Under the pieces are notes generated by a model. It was not told the origin of the DNA, did not search any database, and saw only the letters and a program-made list of their open reading frames with translations. The translations under genes were made by a program, and so were the position numbers. DNA of 64,000 nt from Lasiosphaeris hirsuta (taxonomy: Eukaryota; Ascomycota; Sordariomycetes; Sordariales; Lasiosphaeriaceae), in contig JAUKUA010000001.1 in NCBI GenBank assembly GCA_030549175.1, positions 3,286,001 through 3,350,000 of the forward strand, written 5' to 3'. Below, piece after piece: positions 1 to 11,193 of the stretch; position 1 is the stretch's first letter, and each line of letters opens with the position of its first letter.

Positions 1-1286
1 ATGCGTTCAGTTGTGGTTCCTGGGACCAAGGTAGGATTCTGCCGCTTTCATGCCTGAAACCTCAGCACGAGTGTAGGGAAATGGTACACCTCAGGTTGAC
101 ACAAGCTCAAAGTCAGGTTCTTGGATAGATGGTGTGCATCGTGACTATTGTTTCCGTAGCTTCAACACCAGCACCATTGAGGCATCTGGATCGGAACTTT
201 GAAGATCGGCTGGGGTGACGGAAAAAATGCACGCCATCCAACGTGCGCAAGCTTACAGCAGGGCTTGAAGACCCCGGGACCTAGGCAGTCCCAGCACGCA
301 AGGCGGGCATGAGAGGGGAAGAGACAATGAAGACTCAGAGCAGGGGCATTCGGTTCTTCATTGCATGGCCTCTAGCTCCTTCCTTTTCCTCTCGCCATTG
401 GGGTAGGTTCTCCTGCCCTCTGGTGGGCTACGAAGAGAAAGAACTACAAGATGGAAGGAGACAAACGGAATCCATTACGAGGTTGCAAACTGGCAAAACC
501 GACCGTTGATACCGCGTGGTGCTACCACCGTTCCGCTACTGGAGTTACTTCTGCATGCGCATGGGCAAGCGGGTAGGGAGCAGCGGCACATACCTGGTGC
601 ATTGGTGGAAGTTTCGCCGTTCCATCGCTGAGGCCGCGTGCGATTCGCTGCGGTTCGGCCCCCGGCAACTTCCAACCTCGCGTTTTACAAGTCGACCTGG
701 CGTCGGTACTGGCAGCAGGGCTTGTGTTAGCATGACTAGGGGGGGCACAGTGGCTGCGTTCGACCCTGGAGAGCAGCAGACCACCTCTCTGTGCAGTCCA
801 GCTTCGCACGCCTGCACTGGCTAGGTTAGGTGGACTTGTTTGGGTCACCCTCGCTCGCAGATCCGCAGTCCCTGAATAGAGCCCTTTTTCTTCGCTTCAT
901 CGTTTGTCTACCCTTAAACTTAATTACAGCTTCCACTGCCTCGACTAGGCACTCATCGGCTTTTTTTTGTTTTGTTTTCGCTGCTGTCTTCTCTGTCGCC
1001 GCTCCCCCGTTTCCGCCTGCCCAAAAACTTGGTGCTGCCCGCCGTCCGCACCATTCCGTCCCTGCGAATTGGCCGTTTGGGCGTTCGCCCGCTAGAGACC
1101 AAGCTGTTGGAAGGAAGGAAACCAGCAACGGCAACGTCTCCGCAGATGTGTGCACGAAGAATATTACGACTTCGGTAGAACCCTCGACCTTTAATCTCCG
1201 AACCACGAACCCAACTGCCCACCGGCCAAGTCGGCCGTCGCCAGGAAACCGGCGAACTTCAACTTCAGGTCGTCTCCCTCGCCGCA
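1..1286. other. Upstream region of the Skt5-type gene, no gene recognised
   Basis: Several open frames cross this stretch on both strands, but none reads like a conserved protein, and those at 826-1287 overlap each other antisense. The last 400 bases or so before the ATG at 1287 are rich in C and T, as expected for a fungal promoter and 5' leader. No TATA box stands out. Confidence 0.5.
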
Positions 1287-3675
1287 ATGGCGGCCGTCAC
1301 CAGCCCACCGCGCGCGTCGGCTTCTACATCTAATAGCCCTAGTCGACGGAGACCTATAGCTCTGCCGAGTCTCGCACCCATTGAGCGCCTCGACGAACAA
1401 TTCCATTGGGGCGAGAACGCGAAGCCGCTTCCAGGTGTCCCCCCGCCCGACTCGCCGAAGTTCCGACAGTCTCCCGTCTCGCCTGTCAAAGTGAACTTCC
1501 AACCCGAGGATTGGGCTCGGCCATCCAACGCGAACATCGAGACATATCGTTCGTCCGACGAAACTCCAGGCGCTCCCAACCGAGGCCCTAGTCGTCTCGA
1601 CTACGCCCTGCCTAAGACCCCCGAGGCCCCGACCCCTCCACCCCACACGCCTCTGTCCGAGCAGAGCAACGGCAGAGGCCAGCAACAACACTCGACCCAA
1701 GATGTCTCTCGTGCGCAAACCAACTTTGCGGCGTTTGAAAAGCCTCTCCCAAGTCTGGCATTGCGGCAGGCTAAGCTGCGTCAGGGCGGTCTTGCGAGTC
1801 CAGAATTTGATGACCTGAGCGTCAGCGACGATTCGAGGAAAGATGTCAATCGACATAGCAGGGAATCAGATGCGACTGCCAGCACGTCCCAGCAGCCGGC
1901 TTCGACAGAATCCTCCGCAACAACCAGCGCGAGCTCCGTGTCAGGTATCAATGAGGTGTATGATGGCCAGGGCCTCTCGGGAGACGGTTCGCCTGAAAGT
2001 TCCGTCATCGATGCTGAACCTGTACCTCAGCTGCAGTACCATCACTCGGCATTCTTCCCCCGCCCGGCGAGCGTTGCGGCCCTGGAACAACATCCAAGGG
2101 CACAGTCAAACCCCAACTTGGTGGAAAATGCTGCAGGCATCAACCGCCACCTAACGCCTAGCTCCCAATATGGCAGCCGAAGCTCGTTGCCACGGCCTCA
2201 ATCTGCATATTCCATTTACTCCGACTTTGGCCCACGTGGTCGCTCGCCCAATGTTTATGGCGGCGCTCATAACCGGGCACCTTCTGCTCACTCGAGGAGG
2301 TCTCCCGAGACAAGGCCGTCATCCTTTGCAGAGCTCCTCAACGTCCCATATCCCCAGCCCGCGCCCGCGCCTATCACATTTGATAACTCGCAGCTTCGGC
2401 TTGCGGTAGGTAACAATGCGTCTCTGCTTAGCGCCCAGAAGACATTGGAGATGTATCGTCAGAACGTCAAGAAGACCAATGACTTATCCATCCAATACTC
2501 GTTCGCTGTTTTCCTCATCGCAACTGCACAGGAGCAGGGGCTGAGTCTTGATGAGCCTAGGTCTAGGACTAAGAGCCCTAATCCCGGGAGGGACTTGGAC
2601 AACGCCACCGGAGAAGCTACCCCATCATCCCCTCAGGATTTGGTGCGAGAGGCGCGCGCCATTCTGCAGAAACTGTCGAACAATGGCTATCCCTTCGCAC
2701 AGTACTACCTTGCCGACGGCTATGCCTCTGGCCTCTTCAGCAAGGGCAAAGAGGACTATAACTCAGCCTTCCCCCTTTTTGTCCTCGCTGCGAAGCATGG
2801 TCATGCAGAATCGGCGTACCGCACAGCCTTGTGTTACGAGTTTGGCTGGGGCTGTCGCAAAGATCCTGCCAAGGCCGTGCAGTTTTTGCGCACAGCGGCG
2901 TCGAAAAGGCACCCCGGAGCAATGACAAGGCTAGGGAAAGCGTGTTTGTCAGGTGACCTGGGTGAGAAGCGGTACAGGGAGGGTCTCAAGTGGCTGAAGC
3001 TCGCCACCGAATCCGCCGACTCGATATACAATGCTGCCCCTTATCACCTCGGCTGTCTCTATGAAACGGGATATGGCGACGATATCTTCATCGACGCGAG
3101 CTATGCCGCCGAGCTGTTTACGCAGGCGGCCGACCTCGGCCATCCCGAGGCGAACTTCAGAATGGGCGACGCGTATGAACATGGCAAGCTCAATTGCCCC
3201 AGGGACCCAGCGTTGAGCGTCCACTTCTACACGGGTGCCGCTGAGCGGGGCCACTCGGCCGCCATGATGGGACTCTGCGCTTGGTATATGGTTGGAGCCG
3301 AACCTATCCTGGAAAAGGACGAAGAGGAGGCCTATGAATGGGCTCGGAGATCAGCAGACCTTGGTAAGTTTCTCTATTGACTGTTTACTCTGAATTCGAC
3401 CATGCATGCTGACCTACACATAAGGGCATGTCAAGGCCCAATATGCTGTAGGATACTTCACCGAGATGGGCATAGGATGCCGCCGGGATATTCTCGAGGC
3501 CAATGTGTGGTATGTCAAAGCGGCGGAATCGGGCGACGAGCGAGCGCAGCAGCGCCTGGCTGCAATTCGCGCCGCCGTGAGTGGAGGTATGCCAATGGTG
3601 GTGGCCGCGCCTCGGAATGCTAAGATCAAAAAGACCCACACGGAAAAGGACGATAAGGAATGTATCGTGATGTAA
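1287..3675 (+). CDS. skt5: Chitin synthase activator, Skt5/Chs4 family, Sel1 repeats and CaaX tail
   Basis: Seen: two exons, 1287-3363 and 3425-3675, joined over a 61-nt intron (gtaagt...taag, CTGAC branch-like site at about 3410), giving 775 residues. Residues 1-450 are low complexity, rich in Ser, Pro and Gln. About 470-750 is a run of Sel1-type helical repeats (AAKHGHAESAYRTALCYEFG, AADLGHPEANFRMGDAYEHG and others). The protein ends C-I-V-M, a CaaX prenylation box present only after the splice. Known: Skt5/Chs4 proteins recruit and activate class IV chitin synthase at septa and bud necks, and prenylation helps membrane targeting. Inferred: same role here in septal and lateral wall chitin. 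The start is the first ATG of the frame, in a good context. Other Sel1 proteins exist, but the long disordered N-terminus plus CaaX favours this family. Confidence 0.9.
3364..3424 (+). other. Intron of the Skt5-type gene
   Basis: Begins gtaagt, ends ataag, with ctgac about 10 nt before the acceptor. Removing it joins ADLG to HVKAQYAVGY and restores a further Sel1 repeat and the CaaX terminus. Reading through would stop after six codons. Confidence 0.9.
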
Positions 3676-4998
3676 AAGGATAAGAGCGTCCCAGCGCCAG
3701 GCTCTAAGCGGTAGTGTTCCGGGCGAGCCATGCGAAAGAAATACCAGGTGGGATGGAAGTGGGTAATGGATGAAATCTGTTGAATCGGAATCCAACCCTC
3801 CAGGAGACATCTCAGGTCTTAGTAAGTTGCCGAGTGTTTTAGACAGACCTGGGGGATTGCAACGGAGATATTGTGTGCTTGATCGAGGTTTTGGGTTTTG
3901 GATACCAACCAGATCGGTGTCGAACTTTGCATAGCATCATCATTCATTGGCTGAAACAGGGGGTTTGCGCAAGAGCAACAAAAAAGAGGGCGGGCGGATA
4001 CAAGGACGGGCAGGATGCATTTGTCAGGAGGCGATTCCCTCTTCACAATTCTGGAACGACTACCGATCAACCAGGTTCCCACTTTCCTCAAGATTCATAA
4101 AACTCTTGTCATCTCCCCGTTCAATAGCCTGTTGGGTCACAGGTGGCCTTGCTGGAGGAAAGGAGCGGGGCATTCATTCGGACGGCGATGCTTGCATTTG
4201 CATGGGGGCCGCATTAGGGAAGGAAGGATATGGAAAAGGAGGTGAAGGGTCAAAGGGGAGAGAAAGAAGAAAAAGTCTGCCATGACGACGAGCAAAGCGC
4301 CTAGGTCGCCAAGCCTTTTCCCATATGTTTTCTGGGAGCGTTCAAGGAAAGGGAGGACTTGTTGGTTTGGCCATCCCTAGGTCGGTCCTACGGCCCTATT
4401 CATGTCGCGAAAGTCAGAAATACTTTGCTGGGTTCAAAACAACTTGTACATAGTAGGGAAACGGAAATAGACATACTAATTTTGGGTCTCGCAAGCAAGT
4501 CCTATTCACCTCTGCGCTCTGGCCTACCCACCTCTTTTGTCAATCTTAGGTTCTCGCCTTTGTATATGTGTGATATGTGACGACTAAAGCGTTTCTACTG
4601 GACAGCTGTTTAAAGAGCGCAGGCGGGACTCTCATCTCAACCGCACAAGGACACGAACAATAAAATAGTACGAAATGTTTACACCATGCTGTTTTATTCC
4701 AACTAACCGCCATCTATCACAGGAACGCCAGCTTAATATCATACACGCAGGGCCAGATATGCCGTGAAATAGAATTAGACACAGCATGTGCCAATAACGT
4801 GTTGGTGTACTACTGGCTATGCAAAACGCAAAGCCACGCTAGATTCCGGAGGCAGGGCGGCCATAGTTCATATCTCATCTTCCTCACGAGCAAGTCCGCG
4901 TACGCCGATACTGATACGACACCGAACGCGTGTGGCTCTGAATACCAGAGTAAATGTCTTCTTTTTCTCTCCATCACGAGCTAATAGTACCCCTCGGC
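3676..4998. other. Convergent 3' region, no gene recognised
   Basis: Lies between the convergent stops of the Skt5-type gene and the sugar transporter. Short open frames on both strands look random. An AATAAA at about 4659 is compatible with a polyadenylation region. Nothing else is supported. Confidence 0.5.
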
Positions 4999-6901
4999 TT
5001 ATAGGTGCCTTAGCTTTGATGTTACAAACGCAGCGGCTACAGAGCTAATGGCCCCGATGAACATGCAGACAGCAATCGCGTTGGGCCCACGAGTATCGCT
5101 GTGCTCGCTTGGGTGGGCTTCGGTAGCCAGCTCGGGACTTTTGCCGGGCTCGAGGATAGAGAAGACGATGGTGCTCATGAACGTGGCAATGAACTGGGGT
5201 AGCGTAGTGAATATGTTCATGATACCAAAGTACACCCCACTGAGCTCTCCCGTTGAGCTGCTGATGGGCCCAGTTTCGGCATCACCGTGGTCGAGCCGGA
5301 GAGTACCGTGGTCGAGCCGGAGAGTGTCGTGCATTTCGATGTTGGAGCCATGGGAGAGGCGCCGGTAAGACGCGCTGCCGTTTCGGCCGTCGGGGTTGGG
5401 ACCCGAGACGCCGCTTAGCTTATTGACTTCGACGCCTAAAAATGTGGTTGGTGCCCACTGGGCGAGACTCCATGGTATACCGCAGAAGGCGACGATGATG
5501 GTGGCGAAGCGGAGGGAGGCGGCAAATGGTGTCAAGAACATGGCACACGCAAACACAAGATGGCTGATGATCCACGCGGTGAGGAGGTCGGGCCTAAGCT
5601 TATTGAGAGTTTCAACCCAGCGAGCGATGCTAGCTGGTGGTCGATGGGTGAAGGTCTCGTCTTCAGGGGCGCGAATCAGTGCTGGCATTACCCAGGCACT
5701 GATAAAGGTCACAGTGGAATACATGGTGAGCGCGGTACTTCCGATTCGGCCTATATCGCCAAGGGCGTCCTTTGTTTCCCTCACGTCCTCGACCATGTCG
5801 TAGCGGAAGTACATCTCGCCCACCCATGTGCTACTGTAGACCAGGAACGGAAACCAGCCAATCCAGGCCCAAAACACGGAGAAGCAAATGCCGCGGATGC
5901 GTGGGGGGAGGGCCAGGAGGGTTGACCAGATCTGGCGAACGACCTTGAAACGACCTTGGGCACGACGGGGGTCGTGCCTTGCCGAAATAAGCACACGCTC
6001 TGTAACGGCCCAACAGGTAACGGCAGCGGTCAGAAGCATTCCCATGGCGGCTATGACGGTAAGCTGCTTGAATTGGGTATCGCCAAGTCGAGGTCCAAAG
6101 ACTTGGATAAGATCGATGGCTCCCATGGCATAGCCAATGATGTGCCCGAGAGAGCCCATTCGACTTGCTGCATCAGCGAGCGTTAACTAACTGCGATTAT
6201 GTAGGAATCTCGGTGAAACTTACTCCATGCGGCACCGGTCTGCTGCTTTTGTATCGGGAGTGTGTCTACCACTAGACTCCTAGCACAAGACATTACTAAT
6301 TCCAAGGTTAGTAAGTGCTGGAAGGAAAGCAACATGGGTCGCAGTCTCTACCTCCGTTGATGGCGAAATCGGTTGCGTAGAGGGAGAAAACGGCAACGAT
6401 TATGGTGGCCGTATTGGCAGACTGCTTGTCAGTCACAAAACTAGCCACGATCTCTTTGGTGAAGCCCAAGGCGAGGAGACTGCATGCGACAACAACAGAT
6501 CCGAAGGCTATAACGGGCCGCCTCCTGCCCCATTTCGACTTTGACTCGTCGGCAACAACACCGATTATTGGTTGTACTATTAGTCCCGACAATGGTCCTG
6601 CGATCCAGACCATTGATGTCTGACCCTTTGTCAAGCCAAGTGATAACAGATAGGGAGTGCAATCTGGGGACGGACACGGTCAGCATGGCGCAACGGGAAA
6701 AGCTTGGCTGGGACTAGGGAAACCATACAGGTCATCTCAACACCCCATGTAAAGCTGTAATTACTCCATCAGCGTTCATACCATTTGTTGTGTCGGGTTA
6801 GGTTGTACGAACGTGATACCAATGGAAACACAAGTCAGCAAGATCATGCGCGCCGTCTCCGAGCTCCCCTTGATGCTCGGCTGCCCTGTCCATGTCGACA
6901 T
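4999..6901 (-). CDS. SUT-type sucrose/alpha-glucoside transporter (MFS, GPH-like)
   Basis: Rebuilt as five exons: 6901-6813, 6754-6729 (26 nt), 6663-6352, 6295-6224 and 6167-4999, giving 555 residues. The four introns are 56-65 nt. The spliced N-terminus reads GITFTWGVEMTYCTPYLLSL and continues GLTKGQTSMVWIAGPLSG, the start of the plant/fungal sucrose transporter family. The loop 2-3 motif VADESKSKWGRRRP is present, and AINGVMSCARSLVVDTLP forms across the third junction. About 11-12 hydrophobic segments follow. Known: SUT proteins are proton-coupled disaccharide carriers of the plasma membrane, and Schizosaccharomyces Sut1 carries maltose and sucrose. Inferred: sucrose or maltose uptake; the substrate cannot be read from sequence. 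Odd: a 21-bp perfect tandem duplication in the last large loop. The start at 6901 is chosen by family length, but the frame stays open upstream to 7126. Confidence 0.85.
5284..5325 (-). repeat. 21-bp perfect tandem repeat inside the sugar transporter
   Basis: The 21-base unit starting accgtggtcgagccgg occurs twice back to back (5284-5304 and 5305-5325). On the coding strand it duplicates seven residues, giving LRLDHGTLRLDHG in a predicted loop. The frame is kept. Confidence 0.95.
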
Positions 6902-8740
6902 CTCGACGGGATCAGGCTCGTAGCCGTTGCTGTCGTCGACTTTGGTAACGTGGCCCCAAACTCTCCAACCTTGCCGGCCCGCCGCCCTGCCGTATTGGAG
7001 ATGGTGCTTTGCCCTGCCCTGTGAGGGATTCCCAACGGGTGACCTACTCTCGCTCTCGGCCGGGGGGCTACTCGATCTCTCGGCTTCCTGGGTTCGGTCA
7101 GGTGAGCTGCGAAGCCGCAGGGGCACGATTCGGTCCGTTTGTTAGGCCTTCTATTGGATTTGCCATGTCAGCCAAAATGTTCACATGTGGGTTTGGAGCT
7201 GGCCCGGCGCTCAATGCTCCAGCTCCTGGTGGGTTCCGGGTCTTGTCCATAATGGCACCAAGGGCAGATAGCTGCCGTTCTCTTACCAGCATATCAAGTG
7301 TACGGGCGCAATGGTGATTCTGTGAGGTGCTACACCAAGCGTCGATCTATGGGATCAGGGGCGGACCTTCCGTGTGCCGACCAGGAAAGAACTTGAAGAA
7401 ATCGCGACTAAAGCCAGCCACACGGGCGCATTGATAAATGAAGGAGTGGCTCGACTATAGCAGAAGCAGCCGATTAAAGAAAGTGGACTAAAGGCATCAG
7501 AATTGGAGATGCCGTGGGCGACAGGGTGTCGGTTGCAGACTCGCGAAAAGGTGTGAAGAAAGTTGTGTCGTGTGCTGGAGCCCTGGCGCCAAGCCCCCGG
7601 CACCAGGATTGGAGGACGAACCCAAGAGCGCGAGAATAGGGGGCGCGGTGACGCACTCTTACCGCCCTGTACAGGGGGATATCTCGCCAATCTGGGGGTA
7701 TCAATCGCGGAAACTCGGCCCCTGAAATCAATCCCGATTACGGATTACGGCTCTGAGACTGAACGTTTTTGACCATGGAAAAGCTAAACAATCACTTCCT
7801 TGTGTGGACGTTTTACGTATAAATAAAAAGAGGAGTAGGAAACAAGCATTGCCCCACACATGGGGTGCATCTGCGATCGCCGCGGACAGGGCGCCTCGTC
7901 GGACGCAAATTATTAGTGTGTAGTACATACAACGCCTCGAGGAAAGGAATGAGGCGTGATGGCGGTGGCTGAATCCCGTTGCGCTGGTTCAGGCCCCGCG
8001 GGAGATACGTGAGCCTATTTACACGACCCTGGCTCGGGCCCTCTAAGTGACCGCCCCTATCATATTATCATCATAGTATTAGTATGACCACAAAGCTCCT
8101 CTAATGAGTAGCTAAATGAAGACGACCAATATGCAGGTAAGTGCTCGGGTTTAGCTCTAGACTGTAGCTACCATGCAGATAGATACAACGCAGCCTTGTT
8201 TCGTCCGTTAGTGCGTGGTTTGCGACGAGGCAGGCCATACTTGGAACATTGCCTCCTACTAACACCATGCTAGGAAGAAAGACGTATCGATCGTTAGCTA
8301 TACTGGCACCTTCTGAGATAGCCGCCCTATTGTCTTGAGATACAAGTGTGTTTGGCCCCTCAACGCCAACAAGTAAAGCTTCGAGGTAATGTACCTGCCA
8401 TTCCTAGACCCCGCCTTTCCCCCACCCCTCAGGTGGGGAATGAAATGGGGGCCCCGGCTTGAAGACATTCCATGGGCTGCTCCTCGCAGCGAGCGCAACC
8501 AGTCATTGCCCTCCGATTCAGGAACGTGGACTCCAACGGGCACAAAACCGAACATCGATTGAATTTAACGATTGCGCAAATTTTGCAGCGATTATTGCCT
8601 GTCACCGTGCTACGCCGCTTGCGCAAGACTCACCGCGATCACGAAACCACGAGTTGCATCCTGCTGTCTCTGCTCTGCTGTCACTAAGTGCGTTCGCTCC
8701 CTCTTCCTCCGCGGGGGGGCACAACCCCGCGAACCACAGA

Positions 8741-8771
8741 CATACATACATACATACATACATACATACAT
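8741..8771. repeat. CATA microsatellite
   Basis: About 7.75 copies of the tetranucleotide CATA, in the upstream region of HIS1. Confidence 0.95.
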
Positions 8772-8813
8772 CTTGCAAGCCACTACTAGGTACTAACAAC
8801 CAACACCTGCAGC

Positions 8814-8841
8814 CCTTACGCCTTACGCCTTACGCTTTACG
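8814..8841. repeat. CCTTACG heptamer tandem repeat
   Basis: Three perfect copies of CCTTACG (8814, 8821, 8828) and a fourth with one change (CTTTACG, 8835), in the HIS1 upstream region. Confidence 0.9.
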
Positions 8842-9135
8842 ATTCTATCCACCGTCTATAGCTTCTTGACGCGCTATCCGCTTGACCCTAGTGCAGGATC
8901 CGACCCGAGTGTCACCATCATACACGGCCAGGCCGTCCTCTCTCCTGTGCCTCCTTCCCCAAGTTCCTGCCGCCCCGGTTCGGCAAGCCGGCCATGGATC
9001 TGGTAAACCAGTCAGTCTCCTTGCCCTCGCCCTCGCCCCTGCGCTCGGCCTCTAAGCCTTCCCCTTACCCCCCTCCCCTCCCATCGTCCTGCTCCTCTCC
9101 TCCTCCCCCGTCCCGGTATTTGAGATTCCGGCAGT

Positions 9136-10300
9136 ATGGCGCCAGAGCTGATCTCTCTCCAAAGCCTCGAAGGCCGCCTGCTCTTTGCTGTGCCCAAGAG
9201 TGAGTCATATCTCCCACCCCTCCCCTTTCCCATATGCCAGGGGAAAGGAAACCATATTGGTCCCAATGAGTCCTTCCGACGCTGACTTGTGTACATGAAG
9301 AGGGTCGCCTCCTCTCTGCCAGTCTCAACCTCCTTGAGGGCGCCGACATCCAGTTCAGGCGCGAGAACCGTCTAGACATCGCCCTCGTCAAGAACCTTCC
9401 CATTGCGCTCATTTTTCTACCAGCAGCCGACATCCCGACCTTTGTTGGCGAGGGACGCGTAGATATTGGTATCACGGGCTATGACCAGGTTCAGGAGCAC
9501 GATGCTGGTGTGCGCGCATTGAAGAGTGCCCGCCGATTGAGTAATGAGGTGCCTGATGAGAACCTCAAGCCTCAAGGCTGCGAGACTGTCCTGGAGCTTG
9601 GATTCGGCGCCTGCCGCCTGCAAGTCCAGGCCCCTGCTAAGGGTGCTTATACCGAAGGAAAGGACTTGATCGGGCGGAACATTGGAACGAGCTTTGTTCA
9701 CCTGGCACAGGAGTACTTTGCCCGCCTTGAGCTAGAGCAGGAGGGCATCACAAATGGCGATGCCATTCACCTGGCTGGTCGGAAGCTGCGAACCAAGATC
9801 ATTGAGCTCAGCGGCAGTGTCGAGGCAGCGTGCGCTCTGGGCGTGGCTGACGGAATTGTCGATCTTGTTGGTACGCTACCCCCCTTTTCCTCCAATGTTA
9901 CGTGCGACTGACACATCTCGCAGAGTCTGGAGAGACCATGAAGGCTGCCGGTCTCGCGGCTATCGATACTGTGGTTGAATCGTCGGCGATTCTAATCAAG
10001 TCTAAGTCGCCAAGCAACCCGGCCATGGTTGATCTTATCGCCGCACGCATTGGCGGCGTCATCACAGCGCAGAAATATGTCCTGTGCCAATATAATATCC
10101 CAAGGACCAAGCTATCAGAGGCGTCCAAGATTACCCCTGGCAAGCGCGCTCCTACTGTTACCTCCCTTGAGGAAGATGGATGGGTGGCTGTCAGTGCCAT
10201 GGTTGAGAAGAAGCGAATAGCTACAGTTATGGACGATCTTACGCTGGTGGGCGCTACCGACATCCTGGTTCTGGATATCCACAACACTCGTGGGAGTTAG
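9136..10300 (+). CDS. HIS1: ATP phosphoribosyltransferase (histidine biosynthesis, first step)
   Basis: Three exons, 9136-9199, 9301-9870 and 9924-10300, give 336 residues. The first join makes FAVPKKGRL and the second makes VDLVESGETMKAAG, the PRPP-binding segment of the family. Also visible are ALIFLPAADIPTFVGEGR and GITGYDQVQE (periplasmic-binding-like fold) and a C-terminal HisG regulatory domain, GWVAVSAMVEKKRIATVMDD. Known: the enzyme condenses ATP with PRPP to phosphoribosyl-ATP and is feedback inhibited by histidine, in the cytosol. The C-terminal domain marks the long, self-regulated form. It is slightly longer than the yeast enzyme because of an insert after YDQVQEH (about residues 83-112). 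A TGAGTCA Gcn4/CPC1-type palindrome overlaps the first 5' splice site. Confidence 0.96.
9201..9207 (+). promoter_or_regulatory. TGAGTCA Gcn4/CPC1-type site in HIS1 intron 1
   Basis: A perfect TGAGTCA lies inside the first intron's donor (gtgagtcat), 65 bases after the ATG. Amino-acid biosynthesis genes in fungi are induced through such sites, normally upstream, so function here is only possible. Confidence 0.35.
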
Positions 10301-11193
10301 ACGAACGTCTGCTCAGCCAAGACAAAAATGGGCCCTCCAGATTGTTGAAGGGGCGTCAAGCTCACGATACATGAAGGGTTGGTGCAACAAGGGACTGGGT
10401 GAACTAGGCTGGATGTTGTCTATGGTAGGGGTTGTTCAAAATAAGGGGCGTCTCAAAAACAAGATACCCCATTCATGTAGACTCGCGCGTTACGTGGCTT
10501 CGTACATCCAACATGTTGGAAGAGTATGCAGTATTTCAACATGATCGTTTGTCTCGCATCATACCTCTCTGCTTTGTGACGCCTTGTGGTGCCTAATAAT
10601 TTGCCTACATGGGCTTGAGCATTCTTGTATGGAGGATGATGAGGGCAAAATAGTAATAGCTGATTTGCACACCTAAATCCCACATAACTACGACCTGTGC
10701 ATGTATCTAGCCATGTTTCAATTTGAGATATCTTAGCCCCACTGGATGACACTATTCCCATGGAGCATCTACTGTTTGTATCTACTGCCTGCCAAACGCA
10801 CGAAGAAAACCTCCATGCCCCCGTTCCCCAACCCCCCTGACATCTCCAAACGCCGCCTTGGATGAGCTTGACCAACCCAAAGCCAAAACCAACTTCTAAA
10901 CACAGAGGCAAAGACGGAAAGCAAAAGGGCGCAGAAGGTGGAGTATCGTTATATCGGCTCCTGTTGTTGTAGGTTGAATCATGACGGAGATGGCAAAGTA
11001 CCCCAGCGACTTACGACCGACGATGAATGAAAGCACCCAGCTCGAGATAGTCGAAAAAGACAATAAGATACAATCAATACACATGAAAATCGGTTCAGGA
11101 GCCCCTCTCTTGTCAAAGCGTTACCAGAGGATGCGTAGAGATGGGCTGCGCCCGCCAACGCCATATTATTCACGCCCGGGAGATGACCGACAA
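10301..11193. other. Convergent 3' region between HIS1 and the Src1-type gene
   Basis: No convincing gene. The 152-codon antisense frame at 10453-10911 has no recognisable domain and an irregular composition. Stops of the two neighbouring genes face each other here. Confidence 0.5.

Larger units (their letters stand above)
6902..9135. other. Divergent region between sugar transporter and HIS1
   Basis: About 2.2 kb serving two divergent promoters. Open frames at 6776-7126 continue the transporter frame upstream, while the others look non-coding. The HIS1-proximal half holds a CATA microsatellite (8741-8771), a CCTTACG heptamer repeat (8814-8841) and pyrimidine-rich sequence from about 8930 to 9120. 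A TGAGTC-like half (aagactcacc, about 8624-8633) resembles a Gcn4/CPC1 site. Confidence 0.5.

Noticed and set aside
826..1333. Overlapping frames on both strands before the Skt5-type gene
   Set aside because: Mutually antisense, no domain, located in the expected promoter and leader.
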